A stretch of 64,000 nt of DNA from Karstenula rhodostoma CBS 690.94 (GCA_010093485.1 MU001493.1:2778937-2842936), one strand, 5' to 3'. Positions 35,104 through 46,199 are shown, counted from the first letter of the stretch. Numbers and translations: made by a program. Notes: generated by a model from the letters alone, not told the origin.

Positions 35104-36686
35104 AGTAGTGCGTTGCTGGGTTCGCTCTGGTATTCGGGTCTACGGGTCGGGTCTCAGGGTGGAAAATTTTGCGGATGGGTGTGTGCATACAGACTACCTC
35201 ATTTCCTAGTCTAGGTGGCAGCTCGGATTGTGTAAAACATGTACTCTAGATCAGCAATCTGAGGAGCAAGTTCCCACTTTAGCTGCTCTTAATTTCATAT
35301 CCGAGGTCCAAACCACGCGCCTGCGCGCATGCTGTGATGCCTGCGGAGGTCCGCAAACAAGCTCAATGGGCTCAATTGCACGTTACGACCGTATTCCGAT
35401 ACTCCCTGACCTACGTTCCGATGCGGTGCGATGCCAATTGACGCTGATAGTTGCTCGCTGATGAAACCTGGCCAGGTCCGAGATGCCAAGCTTCTCCTTC
35501 CAACTTCACTTCTTAGGCTAGTATGAGAGATGACTTGTAACCATCACACACCGCTCGACATACCGTGTCTAAAGGCTCAACCGCTCGCAGCTGTACCAGA
35601 GCAAGCTCGGTTGACATGGCAATGGCCCCGGAGCCGATACGAACGGCTTTTATCGCCCGAGGCATGACTACTATGGCCCCGCTTACCATTGAGCTCTGAG
35701 GAAGCTCCCTCGGGACTGCGGAACTAGCTCAATGTCTCCCAAGTAGTACCAGGAGCGGAACAGAGTCTTTTTGTATAAAGACAGGCTTGCTAACCTTTGC
35801 GATCGCCGGTCTCAGTCGCTAACCTTGCAGTGCTCCATTCTACCCGCGCCCAAGAGTACATATCGATGCACGTCGTCAATGTGAGTTCTCCCCCATATCA
35901 AACGATTTGTAAGCTGATACATGGCAGTAGTGATCCTGAGAAAACACCGTAATAGCGCATGCCAGCATCTGGCACGTGTAGTACCGCACCCCACGATTTA
36001 TTCCTTCGAGGCCTCAGAGCCACTGATGCCCGAGTGCGACCGCCGTACTTATACCATGATATACACCGAAACGATGCGCTGTGAACATGCATATGGACTA
36101 CTTTGATGCAAGACAAGCTTCGGGGCTGTCTTAGGACTCGGCAAGGCGGAGACCCCATACCTGCTTCAGCTGTGCAGCAAGAGTGTCTGGCGCTGTTATT
36201 CCCAGCGGGTACACAATGACGAACAAGAGGTTCTCATCGACCGTCGCGCAGCGATCTGGGTTGCGATGGCGTTTGCAGAATGTTTCAGCCGTGCTCCGAA
36301 ACTTGGCGCGCTTCACGATCGCTCGAAACACCACGTCGGAGAAGGCAAACTAAACTGCAAGCTAGATTTAGGTGTTCCGGGACTCCCATGTTCTCCCCGT
36401 CAAACTCTGGGTACGGCAGCTCCCGACTGGATCCATTTTCTACGGGAAGAAGACCAACCGTGAAACCTCGAACGAAGTGGATGCATCTTCTCAGTCAGAG
36501 GCACGTCTAGACTGACTGCTGTCTTCAAGCTCATGCTTCTCTATCCAACTTATAAAGGATGAACGCCCAGCACGACTAGCCAAGTCTTCTCATCCATCTC
36601 AAGCTTCCAATCAGTGCCGGTCACGTTTCTTTCTCGTTATTTCCTGCGTATTTCTATATACCACCGATATCTCCTAATCAGGCAAT
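35104..36686. other. 1.6-kb intergenic region
   Basis: Mostly without supported genes. On the minus strand, 36334..36131 stays open for 67 codons and reads like protein (AETFCKRHRNPDRCATVDE, LLFVIVYPLGITAPDTL). It has no ATG and begins just after a possible TTTAG acceptor at about 36346, so it may be a gene remnant or terminal exon. The right end carries the promoter of the Kex2-repeat gene. Confidence 0.45.
36551..36556 (+). promoter_or_regulatory. TATA box of the Kex2-repeat precursor gene
   Basis: TATAAA 136 bp before the ATG at 36687, followed by a CT-rich leader. A canonical TATA box supports a strongly or conditionally expressed gene. Confidence 0.5.
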
Positions 36687-37084
36687 ATGAGGTTCACCAT
36701 CATCGCCGCTGCGGCCTTCTCCACTGCCGTCTTCGCAGTACCGGGTACACCAATCCTTCCATCCATCCCATGCGCATCTAACCCTTCATCCAAGCCAAGC
36801 GCGACCCCCAGAGCGACGTCGCCTCGATCCTGGCTGCTCTCCGCACCAACAACCCCGACGACGCTACCGCCGCTGAATCCGCAGTCACCAAGCGCGAGGC
36901 CCAGGAGGACGACTTGAACAGCATCCTTGCCGCACTGGGCGAGAACAACCCCGATGACGCGGACGCGGCGCGCGCGACCATACAGAAGAGGCAGGACGAC
37001 GTGAGTGCTATTCTAGCGGCGCTCGGGGAGAACAACCCCGAGGATGCGGCGGCTGCTGCGGGATTGAATAAGAGGTGGTTGTAG
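36687..37084 (+). CDS. Secreted Kex2-processed repeat precursor (three peptide repeats)
   Basis: Two exons, 36687..36744 and 36795..37084; the 50-nt intron (GTACAC...CAAG) contains a CTAAC branch-like site; 115 aa. The signal peptide MRFTIIAAAAFSTAVFA is followed by four Lys-Arg sites at 21-22, 52-53, 84-85 and 112-113. These divide the chain into three related units of 26-30 residues: SILAALRTNNPDDA, SILAALGENNPDDA and AILAALGENNPEDA are the conserved cores, each introduced by an acidic segment (DPQSDVA, EAQEDDLN, QDDVS) and followed by an Ala-rich tail. The last KR leaves a dipeptide WL. This is the layout of fungal Kex2-processed repeat proteins: pheromone precursors, repellents and precursors of ribosomally made, modified peptides. 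No UstY-like or other tailoring gene is visible nearby. Unspliced, the first frame would give a signal peptide followed by unrelated Pro/Thr-rich sequence, so the intron is essential to see it. Confidence 0.8.
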
Positions 37085-38911
37085 GGGTAGAGCGATGACT
37101 GTATGGATGGTTGTGGGTGTAGGGGAAGAGGAATGCGGTGTGAGGTTTGGTGTCAACATGTATATAGCTTTTCGAGATGGAATGAGTGTGAATGAATAAC
37201 CAATGGGTTGATCCCACCAATGCACTCGTTTTGGCCCACGTTCCGCTCCAACCTGCCGAGGAAAAATGGCTGGCGCGCCGCCACTCCAGGACCATGAACA
37301 CGGTGGAATATCATCTTGGGTGTGAACACGGCGGTTTTGCGGGCAGTCTACATACAGACTAAGAGTGTGCCATGCCAGCCAACACACAGCGTTCAAAACC
37401 CGTCCCAACTCACACCCAACCTCCACCACCAGGCTCTCGAGAAATACCTATCCAGTGCAAGGTCGATGTGGTAGGCAAGAGAACAGCGACCATTCCAAGA
37501 GCATAGACTGCATATGTACATGCTCCGAGCGAGGAGGTCTATGATAGGTAGAATGAGAGATGCGATCACACGCAACGGTCAACGACGGTCGTGATCGAAG
37601 ACATGGTGGTTTCTGACTGTTGACACAAACTACAAAGTAGTGATCCCGTAGAGTGATGGACCAAAATATGGACTGCGACTGTCGCCCAATAGGAACACAG
37701 TGATGAAAAACGTGCGGGTTGGGAATCTAACGTAAAAGACGAACGAATGGCTTTGCGAGGGCGTGGGAGATCGAGCTCGCGTCGACGAGTGATGGCAATG
37801 GGTAGTTCAGGTACCTTCGGGGCGCCGGATCCATCCGTTTCAGTCACGTGTTGTGGGAATGGGCACTCGAGAGCCGATTAGAGAGCTGTGGTAATAGCAG
37901 AAGCTGGCTTAGCGACCATGTGACTCGGAAGGATGCAGTGCCCCGTCGGCGGCGGCGGGTGTGTCGGGCCGTGGCGGAACCGCGCCAAACGAAGCATTGG
38001 TTGAGATGTCCCTTGCTGCAGCGCCCAGCTTGGGTGTGAAGTTTGCGGTGTTTGGGTTCCTGATCGTAGAGTTGAGGCTCTTGGGTACCTTTGGAGTGCA
38101 AATGGGTTGTCGCTAGGGAAGTGTGAGGTGTTATTGCTGTTTGTGGCTATGCGTGAAGGATAGGTGAGGTAGGACTGGCAATGGTCGATTGGGTTCCAAG
38201 GTTGTGGTGTGCAAGGCTGGGTGTGTTCGGTGTTGTGACCATGTGATATCAGCACGCCTCACATTGCGAGCGTTGGGCTGGGCCAGATAGTGTCAGCAGC
38301 AATGGGATGGGCATGGGCATGGGCATGCCATCTAGAATGCAGGTGGCACTTTGTAGACCAGCACGGGTACTTGAACTTCTCCGCAAAGCCCGCCACTTCT
38401 CGCAGAACTTGGGGTGTTTCAACGCCAGCGAACGCGCTCTGCACACCCATTGGCCGCCACGAACACGCCCGCGAATTAAGAGTGCCCAGGAGTGCCCATG
38501 GGGGCGGTGTGAAGCTTGCCGCGGCGAGCTCGTGGGGCAAGGGACGAGGCCGCTTGCGCCACACTCCGCGGCCTGTTCCGAGTGTCTTCCGCTGCGTCAT
38601 GTGTGTGCTGCGCGATGTTGTGTGCTCTACCTGACTTCCTAGGAGCTTAGTTGTAATCTGCACTTCCAACCTTTTTGATGACTTTGCTTCGTTGCGTCTT
38701 GCGCGTCCTGAACTTCGCAAATTACTTGCTCGTTGCAGCGTACGTGCCTTGACTTACGGGCTCGGCTTCCTGTCACAGAATCTCTTCGCTTCCTCGCCTC
38801 TGTGGTATGTGTCTTCGCTTTCCCTCCCGTTCTGTGGTGCGCAACGGTACTGATTCCATCTAGTCTGCCTACCGCACACGCAGTGCATGCCCTCAGCCTC
38901 GTCGCAGCAAC
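37085..38911. other. 1.8-kb intergenic region
   Basis: No supported gene. Overlapping frames on both strands lack domains and ATG contexts. A short GGGCAT run occurs at about 38308-38327. The right end is presumably the promoter and 5' UTR of the zinc-finger gene. Confidence 0.5.
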
Positions 38912-40559
38912 ATGTCCACACCGTCTCTGCCTCCCTCCTCTACCGCCAGTCCGTCCTATCGGCCTTCTTTCGACGCCCTCGACCGGCTGGTCGGCTATGG
39001 ACTCACCAAGGACGATATCGTGACGTTGACCAAGCTCGGGTCCGCTGGCGTAGGCAGGATATTGGCCATGCTCGAGCTTGAGAGTTCATCGAGCGTGGTT
39101 GCGCTCCTGGAAATGGTAGAAGGCACTTCGGAGGAGAACATGATCCGCTTCATCGACCTGCGGAATGCTTTAATGAGTAAGTCGTCCTTTTTGCTCCAGG
39201 CAGCCTCTATGCAGGGCTCTCTCCAGAATCCCCGCGCATGGCCTACACCGCTTTGTCTTTCGGCGGCGGCCTCCTGGAGATATGCTTCGGGAACGAGGGT
39301 GCTGAGGGCTAACGTGTGTCTCAGATGAGCAGAGCGAGAGAGGCCGGCAGCCGTCTTTAAATCCTCCGCCCGAACCTATCGATAACACTAAGTACTCGTT
39401 CGCCGACACCGCCACACCTGCACCCGCCACTTCCTGTTCTACTCCTTACCTCCGACCGCCGCTTCCTTCTCTCCAACGCAGCACTTCGACGCGCAGTGCC
39501 CGCTCAGTATCGTCCAAGGGGTCTTCATCCACGAATCTTACATATTTTTCATCGTACAATGGAGTGGAAAAGAAGAAGCCCACGGTCAAGCCTGCGAGGA
39601 AGCAGCTGTACTGCCCGGACTGCAAGAAGAACATCAAGAATGGCTTCGACAAGCACTTTCGCGAGCACTTGTACGATCTTGTCGGTTCATTTGAGGCCGA
39701 GTTTGACACGCACGAAGCCTTCGGCTGTGGGTACTGCCACGCCCAAGGTGTTCTGGTGGAGGGAGGCAGGGTGTTCCACGGTGTGGCCGAATTGGTACAA
39801 CACGTCAAAGACGCTCATGCGTCCACTCCACAAAGACTTCACTGGGACATCAGCCACTCCTTCAATCACGTCCTCTCAGCACAGCCCTACTTCAGACGAA
39901 AGATCCTGGCCATGATTATTAACAGCGAAAATCACAACAACACCATACCCTCCTTGTCTTGGGTACCAGATCACCGCCCACTCCTCAGGCAGCTGCAAAT
40001 CGTGTCTGGAAGTATCAACAGGAATCCTTCGTTCCATGCCGATGGTGCAGTTGACATTCTCCTAACGCAAGTCTACGAGGCAGCGGCACAGAACTGGCAG
40101 CGACCTTTCGCTTTCTCCTTCCCGCCTGTATCGCAGCATGTTGCTCCAAATGGCCCTTTGCGGCCAAGCATCCCGCACCATCCGCGCCAGAAGTTGCAAG
40201 AAGACATGAATTTTGTTGGTATTGGCAAGGCCTTCCCCGACACCCCGACGCCAAAAGACCATTCTTCTGGAAGTGACGTGCGATCGCCTAGCATCTTGAG
40301 CCCTCCGCCGCATGTCCAACAGCCACAGATCCAACGCACACTCCAGAACCCGCAAGAAGCTAACCCGGTTGACCGGTATGCTCCATTGTATCACGCTGGT
40401 TCCTATGTCGCAGATGTCCCGCCTGCAACTCCCACGATTGCGTTTGATGGCTTTCCACCGTATTCCACCCCTCCGCCATCACAAGGAATGCAGCTCGACT
40501 CGATGCATGACATCTACGCAGATCTACAGATCAATGAGAGCGATTTGTACCTCAGCTGA
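38912..40559 (+). CDS. Hypothetical protein with N-terminal helical domain and two C2H2-like zinc fingers
   Basis: Two exons, 38912..39176 and 39325..40559, with a 148-nt intron (GTAAGT...TCTCAG); 499 aa. N-terminus: Ser/Pro-rich, then a compact helical region (FDALDRLVGYGLTKDDIVTL, GRILAMLELESSS). A Ser/Thr/Pro linker leads to a finger C185-x2-C188-x10-H199-x3-H203 (CPDCKKNIKNGFDKHFREH). A second, longer one follows, C223-x2-C226 and H248-x4-H253 (CGYCH ... LVQHVKDAH). The C-terminal 240 residues are Pro-rich and probably disordered, ending MHDIYADLQINESDLYLS. The architecture suggests a nuclear, possibly transcription-related protein, but I do not recognise the family. Confidence 0.8.
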
Positions 40560-41204
40560 GTTGTACTATCTTGAATGAATTGGCACAAAGTCTCTGAGTC
40601 GCTCGCCGCTTTCGCGTGCAGTTTGGACAGCTGGAGCATATGTCATTGCGCATCTTTGCAGCACGAGCCGTGTTTTACCATCGACGCGCGTGTCTAGGTA
40701 TCGGGAAGGTCTGTTCTGGGCATTACGTTGGCGTTCGCTGGTGTGCCGTTGTATGATACCCATTTCCTTCGTCACTATATACAATGCATTACGAATCATA
40801 CGATTCCTGCTTGCTCTCCTGCGTCTCCAGCCCTTTCTTTCCTCTTCGCGCAACCCCATCCAGCAACACGCATCGATGATGAACTGAATCGCGTCCCCCT
40901 GGTACGTGTCCTGCTCACTGCAGCCTAATAGTAACATAAAATGAAGCGTTGGTAAGATATTCTGCATAGGCAAATCCATGAAAGAATAAAACTGCAGCAG
41001 GGTTGATCCAAGGTTGCTTACTAACCCAAACCATCTCTCCGACCTCGGTCGGTCGGAAGCCCTCCCGAAGCCCTCCTTCAATATCCGCAGCGTCATGAAG
41101 CTCTCCACTTTCCCCAAAAGCGTTTCGTATATCTCCGCGCACATTCACCTCTGTTTGTCGCAGTTATCCAATTGAACACACGCATTGAAGCACCCTCTCT
41201 CACA
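40560..41204. other. Intergenic between zinc-finger and GlcG-family genes
   Basis: A minus-strand frame of 192 codons (41144..40566) lacks an ATG start and any domain, so I do not annotate it. Nothing else seen. Confidence 0.5.
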
Positions 41205-41651
41205 ATGCCTACAAAATCTGTCCCCGTACTCACCCTCCAGGGCGCCCGCACGGCCCTTGCCGCCGCCGAACAGCGCGCCCAAGAAATCGGAGTACCCATG
41301 AACATCGCCGTCGTCGACAACGGCCTCCACCTCCTCGCTTTCGCACGCATGGACGGCGCGAAAATCACATCCATCGACATTGCCATCAACAAAGCGTTTA
41401 CGGCGGCGGGACACCGCGCGCCGACGAGCGTCTACAAGGACGCTGTGTGGCCTGGTGGACCGGCGTTTGGCATCAATACCAGCAATGGGGGGAGGTTCAC
41501 GACCATTGCAGGAGGTGTGCCGGTGGTGCAGGATGGAGTTGTTGTGGGCGCGGTTGGGTGCTCGACAGGAACGCCGCCGCAGGACGCCGACGTCGCGGGG
41601 AAGGGCGTCGAAGCTGTGGTGAAGACATTTGGCACCAAAGCGAAGCTATAA
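41205..41651 (+). CDS. GlcG/HbpS-family (DUF336) protein
   Basis: 148 aa, single exon, start context TCACAATGCC. The whole chain matches the GlcG/HbpS alpha/beta fold: LTLQGARTALAAAEQRAQE, IAVVDNGLHLLAFARMDGA, AINKAFTAAGHRAPT, then the glycine-rich core GRFTTIAGGVPVVQDGVVVG with VGCSTGTPPQDADVAGKGVE. Bacterial members bind or degrade haem or sit in glycolate operons; the fungal role is not established. No signal peptide, so probably cytosolic. An upstream non-ATG extension of 11 codons is open but unlikely to be used. Confidence 0.88.
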   Translation: MPTKSVPVLTLQGARTALAAAEQRAQEIGVPMNIAVVDNGLHLLAFARMDGAKITSIDIAINKAFTAAGHRAPTSVYKDAVWPGGPAFGINTSNGGRFTTIAGGVPVVQDGVVVGAVGCSTGTPPQDADVAGKGVEAVVKTFGTKAKL

Positions 41652-41940
41652 ATGGGAGGGATGTGTGGTGGTAGCGTGAGCCGAGGTCGACATTGCAAGA
41701 CTGCGCGCATGGGATGCAGCGGAGAGACGATCATCACCGAATTCCCCTTCTCGATTTCCGAAGCGGACATTCGGCTTTGATCCATCACCTGTGGGACCGG
41801 ACAGAGTACAGATATATGACCCGCGTTTACGAGGCGCTTCTTGTGGGCAGAGATGGTGTGGGGCCGTCAGCTTCCGAGTATACATGCGGACGTAACGGAG
41901 TCTTTGTGTACATTTGTGGAACGCCTTAAGAACAGGGCAC

Positions 41941-42018
41941 TGTTTGGGCTATTCAACGTGGGCATGGGTACCCATTGCTTGTTTGGGCTATTCAACGTGA
42001 GCATGGGTACCCTTTGCC
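41941..42018. repeat. 39-bp tandem duplication
   Basis: Two near-identical copies (41941..41979 and 41980..42018), each starting TGTTTGGGCTATTCAACGTG and containing GCATGGGTACCC; a third start, TGTTTGCGCTGC, follows at 42019. Each unit contains a palindromic GGGTACCC/GGTACC core. Confidence 0.85.
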
Positions 42019-42740
42019 TGTTTGCGCTGCTTGCATGTCTTACATTGAACATATTCTCGCTTTTCTTCACTATGTCACTTGTGTTCCTGGGTATGCAGAC
42101 TACTCTCGGACCCTGCGGTTAGTCTGATAACTATTTTGGGTGTAATAATAAAAGCGGGTCAAGAATACGATCGTAGACTGTTCCCTGGATCCGACCATAT
42201 TCCATAATTCTTTTCATCTACATTTCCGTCACCATTGCTGGCACGTTCTTCACGACACCGATCAAAATACAACAACGTACAACTCAACACCAACAAGAAT
42301 CTCACGATATACTCGGCCCTGACAGTACTGTTAGAGCCGAGTGACTACCAGCACTCAATGCATACCTCTGCCCCTAAATTAAGAATCTCACCCGCTTATT
42401 TCAAGCCTTTGCCTGGTTTCGTACTGGATTCCTCGCAGATCGCCTCGTCAGGTTTAGTGTGGTTCCTTAATGATCCTCCACAGTGCCGTTACGCGTGAAC
42501 ATCAATCTCCGCCCGTACATCACCCCTGCCACCAAGTCCGTTGTCCCACAAAATGCATTACTCACCGGGGCTGAAACGGAACTATCGACCAACCAGTCCA
42601 AATGTCTCCCTTTGACGCAGTCGCGCTGTTCCGAGATGGCGCGTGCAATTATGGAATAGCTAAGCCTCTTAACGTGTGGGGTCCGACCCAGTAGGGAATT
42701 CAAGCTACCGGGCTTCGCTGACGGAACTGCACCTGGGCTT

Positions 42741-42748
42741 TATATATA
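42741..42748 (+). promoter_or_regulatory. TATA-like box of the GH71 gene
   Basis: TATATATA preceded by TT, 135-142 bp upstream of the ATG at 42883. Confidence 0.4.
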
Positions 42749-42882
42749 ACGAGTTAGAGATCTACATCGGAGTAGGTATCCACTTCGCTTCGTTCGTTGA
42801 CTGTTATACATTCTACAGTTCCGCTGTATTTTCATTCCATCCAGTCGCGTACTTCATACACTCTTTTTGTTTGGTTTGCAAC

Positions 42883-44757
42883 ATGCGCGCTTCTACTACT
42901 TCAGTGGCCCTGGGGCTGCTCACTGCTGCTGCAAATGCAGCCCCCTTCAAGACATCGACAGTCAAGAGACAGGATTCCGGAAAGGTGGTCGCCGCGCACT
43001 TCATGATCGGCATCATGGAGACCCGCTCCAGCGCCGCCGACTACGACGAGGACATGAAGAAGGCCAAAGCCGCGGGCATCGACGCCTTCGCCCTCAACAT
43101 CGCAAAGGATGACTACACCGACGCCCAGCTCAACTACGCCTACGAGAGCGCTGCGAACAATGACATGAAGGTTTTCATCTCCTTCGACTACAACTACTTC
43201 GAGACGGGCGAGAACGAGGCCGTCGGCGCGAAGCTCAAGGAGTACTGCGCAAAGCCCGGCCAGCTCACGGTTGACGGGAAGTGCTTCGCCTCCAGCTTCA
43301 ACGGCGACACGGACCCGAGCAAGCTCTTCAACGCCAACACGATCCGCGCAGCCGCCGGCACGGATCTGTACCTCGTGCCCAACCTCTCACCTACGGGCAT
43401 CAGGGATGCCAGCGCCGTGGGCGACATCGACGGCTCCTTCAACTGGATCGGCTGGGACTCTAACGGCGCGAACCGCGCCCCCACCGCTGATGCCAACGTC
43501 ACTACCTCCGACTTCGACGCCAAGTACACCGAGTGGCTTGCCGGGAAGACATACATGGCGCCCGTGTCGCCCTGGTTCTTCACCAACTTCGCGTCCAAGG
43601 CGTGGGTCTTTCCCGGCGACCTGCTTTGGTTCCGCCGCTGGAACGAGATCCTCGCACTGGCCCCGCAGATGATTGAGATCATCACGTGGAACGACTACGG
43701 CGAGAGCCACTATGTGGGCTCTGACTCGGCGACCAGCAAGCACACCGATGACGGGTCCAGCGCGTGGACGAACGGCTTCCCGCACGACGGGTGGCTCGAG
43801 ATGGCGCAGCCGTACATCGCCGCGTACAAGGCTGGCAGCAAGGCGATCACCGTCTCCGAAGACAAGCTCGTGTACTGGTACCGGCCCACGCCCAAGGCGG
43901 CCTGTGGCGCCTTCGACGGAATCGACACGCTGCAGGACGCCGTCTTCGTCGTTGCGCTGCTGCAAAGCGCTGGCACTGTGACCGTCACATCTGGCGGCAA
44001 CACGAAGACGTTCGACGCCCCCGCCGGCGCCTCCGCGTACCAGGTCGACATGGGCACCGGCAAGCAGACGTTTGCCCTTTCCCGTGGCGGCGCCGACGTC
44101 TTCAGCGCTACGGGCTCGCTCGAGATCTCAGAGAACTGCAGCCCGGTCAACCTCAATGCGTTCGTGGGCGTGGCCAAGGGAAACGCAGCGTCAGTACCCG
44201 CACCCGCACCCTCACCCTCTGCTGTTGCCTCTGCTTCTGCTGTTGCCTCTGCTTCTGCTATTGCATCTTCTTCTGCTTCCGCTGTTGCATCTGCTTCCGC
44301 TGTTGAATCCGCTTCTGCTATTACATCCGCAGCACCCGTCAGTTCCTCCGCTGACGCCCCGCAGGGTCCGCAAGTAACTTCCTCGTCCTCGTCCGCTGCA
44401 CCCGCCAACGCCACGACCCTCCCTATCCCCTCCGACGCCGCCCCCGTCACGCCCATCGAGCTCCCCACGTCTGCTCCTCTCCCCATCGAGCCTGCTTCCT
44501 CCGCCGTCTCAGCCGTTACCCCCGGTCCCGAACCTCCCGTCAGCGCATCCGCATCCGCATCCGAGGCTGCCCCCACGCTCACTGCTACGCCGACCGCCGT
44601 GCAGGTGCCCGGTGCAGGAGGCTACGAGGTCAAGTGCACGGCGACGGTGACAGCGTCAGAGCAGATCCGGCCAACGAACTGCTTGGGCACGGGGCAGGCG
44701 TGGGGTGGGAACGGCGACGTGCCGAGTCGGTGCGATGGGGCGCTTGCGTGTAGTTAG
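42883..44757 (+). CDS. Secreted glycoside hydrolase family 71 (alpha-1,3-glucanase / mutanase)
   Basis: Hydrolyses alpha-1,3-glucan of fungal cell walls, either in remodelling or in attack on other fungi. Single exon, 624 aa. Signal peptide MRASTTSVALGLLTAAANA, a short pro-segment ending at a Kex2-type KR (28-29), then the GH71 barrel: VVAAHFMIGIMET at its start, IDAFALNIAKDDYTDAQLNY, VFISFDYNYF, and the family signature TWNDYGESHYVG (W269-Y277). A beta-sandwich-like region follows (SAGTVTVTSGGNTKTFDAP). A Ser/Ala/Val-rich linker of about 130 residues, partly made of an 18-bp repeat, leads to a C-terminal Cys-containing module (YEVKCTATVTASE ... NCLGTGQ ... SRCDGALACS). The frame is open upstream of the chosen ATG, but the signal peptide fixes the start. 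Confidence 0.93.
   Translation: MRASTTSVALGLLTAAANAAPFKTSTVKRQDSGKVVAAHFMIGIMETRSSAADYDEDMKKAKAAGIDAFALNIAKDDYTDAQLNYAYESAANNDMKVFISFDYNYFETGENEAVGAKLKEYCAKPGQLTVDGKCFASSFNGDTDPSKLFNANTIRAAAGTDLYLVPNLSPTGIRDASAVGDIDGSFNWIGWDSNGANRAPTADANVTTSDFDAKYTEWLAGKTYMAPVSPWFFTNFASKAWVFPGDLLWFRRWNEILALAPQMIEIITWNDYGESHYVGSDSATSKHTDDGSSAWTNGFPHDGWLEMAQPYIAAYKAGSKAITVSEDKLVYWYRPTPKAACGAFDGIDTLQDAVFVVALLQSAGTVTVTSGGNTKTFDAPAGASAYQVDMGTGKQTFALSRGGADVFSATGSLEISENCSPVNLNAFVGVAKGNAASVPAPAPSPSAVASASAVASASAIASSSASAVASASAVESASAITSAAPVSSSADAPQGPQVTSSSSSAAPANATTLPIPSDAAPVTPIELPTSAPLPIEPASSAVSAVTPGPEPPVSASASASEAAPTLTATPTAVQVPGAGGYEVKCTATVTASEQIRPTNCLGTGQAWGGNGDVPSRCDGALACS
44218..44331 (+). repeat. 18-bp coding minisatellite in the GH71 linker
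   Basis: Imperfect tandem units like GCTGTTGCCTCTGCTTCT encode Ala-Val-Ala-Ser-Ala-Ser repeats in the Ser/Ala linker. Synonymous and Val/Ile substitutions distinguish the copies. Confidence 0.8.
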
Positions 44758-45112
44758 TTGTTGAGAACGGTTGCTGTGTATGTGTTCGTGTGGTGAGGTG
44801 AGGTGCGTTCAGCCTTCTTGTGGGATGTATATGTAGAAACGCCCTTGTAATATGACAATTTTCCCTGGGAAATATCAATGGTACGTGGAGAAATTTCCAG
44901 AAAAGAGCGTGAGCGCTAATAGAAATATCGATGTTACCCTAGCTTCCATTAACCTTCTCCGCATTGCCATGTCCCCCGTGAGCGCCGCCGCCATTCGTAC
45001 TCACACCATTACTCGTACCCTCTCCCTCCTTCTCCTTCTCTTTCTCTTTCGTAACCCTTCTCTCCCGCTCATCCCTCGTCTCGCTGTTCGGATCCAGAAA
45101 CGCTGCACCCAG
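44758..45112. other. Convergent intergenic region
   Basis: 3' flanks of GH71 (+) and the dioxygenase (-). No gene seen. Confidence 0.6.
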
Positions 45113-46199
45113 TCAGCCCACACCCCTTCTCACATACTCACACGTCAACTCACGCTTCTCCCCAAAAACCGTCGTCCGCACCCCCCTCCTGCTCCCCTGC
45201 TGGTACCGCCCAGGTATAACCCTGTGTATGACGGCGCGATTATCCCACATGGCGACACTGCCGACGTCCCACTTCCACCTCACCAGCTGGTCGTCGGCAC
45301 TGTGGATGTGGTAGTTTGCGAAATCCAGCAGCTTATCGCTCTCGACCTTCTTCAGCTCCGCGAAGCCCGTGACAAACCCCTCGTTCACGTTCCACGCCTT
45401 CAGGCGCGTCACAGGATGCGTGCGCACCGCGGGGTGATGGGTGTCGATGGGCGGGCGGTTGGGCCCGACGCCCCATAGGTCGAGGATGGTGTCGTACTGC
45501 AAGCGGGACGTGTGTACTGCGTGCAGGCTTTCAAACAGTTTTTGGTATGTGGGGGATAGCGCGTCGAACAGCCCGTATTGGCTCACCCACGCCGTGTCCC
45601 CGCCAACTTCTGGATGCGCCTCCATGCGCAGCAGCGAGTAGCTTGGCGGGTTCACCTCGAAGCTGGTGTCAGCATGCCAGCCGGCCTGCGGCCACGGCGT
45701 GTATGCTGCGTCCTGGCGCCAGTCGCCAGCGCTGCCTTTGATGATGACGTGCTGGGCGTCCTTCTGCGCGGGGTGCTTGTCCAGGATGCCGTAGTGCTCG
45801 AAGAGCTTCACCTGTGTCTCGGTAGTGAGGTCCTGTGCGCGCAGGAAGACGACGCCGCGCTCGGCGACGAGGAGAGCGAGGTCGTCTAGCTGCTCGCCAT
45901 CTAGCTGTGACAGCTGCACGCCTTCCAGCAGGGTGCCGATCCCTTCTGTGAGATCCGTGGCTGTGGCGACGGAGAGCAGTCGTTTCTTGTCCGGGTCGGC
46001 GAAGTGCGCGCGGTCTTTGGGCGGGGTGATTTCCTCGCGGATGGGATCGGTGGGGTTCCAGTTGCGGATTTTGGGGTTGAAGTTCTGGCGTGTTAGGCGG
46101 AACTCTTCGAGGGGCCGCGAGATGTGTACGTACAGGGTGCAGAACAGTGGGTTTCCCCGAGTCCGGGGAGATGTGATTGTGTGCTTCGAGAGTCGACAT
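45113..46199 (-). CDS. TauD/TfdA-family Fe(II)/2-oxoglutarate dioxygenase
   Basis: Non-haem iron oxygenase; relatives hydroxylate taurine, other sulfonates or aryloxyacids, often to release sulfite or a carbon source. Exons from the 5' end: 46199..46134 and 46084..45113; the 49-nt intron has an ideal CTAACACGCCAG end; 345 aa. Exon 1 gives MSTLEAHNHISPDSGKPTVL; the junction then reads HPNFNPKIRNWNPTDPI, typical of fungal members. Iron ligands: H159 and D161 in GWHADTSFE, and H309 in NRAVIHRVIPG. The 2-oxoglutarate-binding Arg is in GVRTTVFGEK. LLVAERGVVFLRAQDL is the usual N-terminal strand-helix. The substrate cannot be read from sequence. Without the intron the first frame runs into an unrelated Pro/Arg-rich shadow. 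Confidence 0.92.

Larger units (their letters stand above)
41652..42882. other. Intergenic upstream of GH71
   Basis: No supported gene. Contains a 39-bp tandem duplication and the GH71 TATA-like box, both listed separately. Confidence 0.55.

Noticed and set aside
40566..41144. 192-codon minus-strand frame
   Set aside because: Starts with GTG, overlaps the 3' flank of the zinc-finger gene and the promoter of the next gene, and shows no domain.
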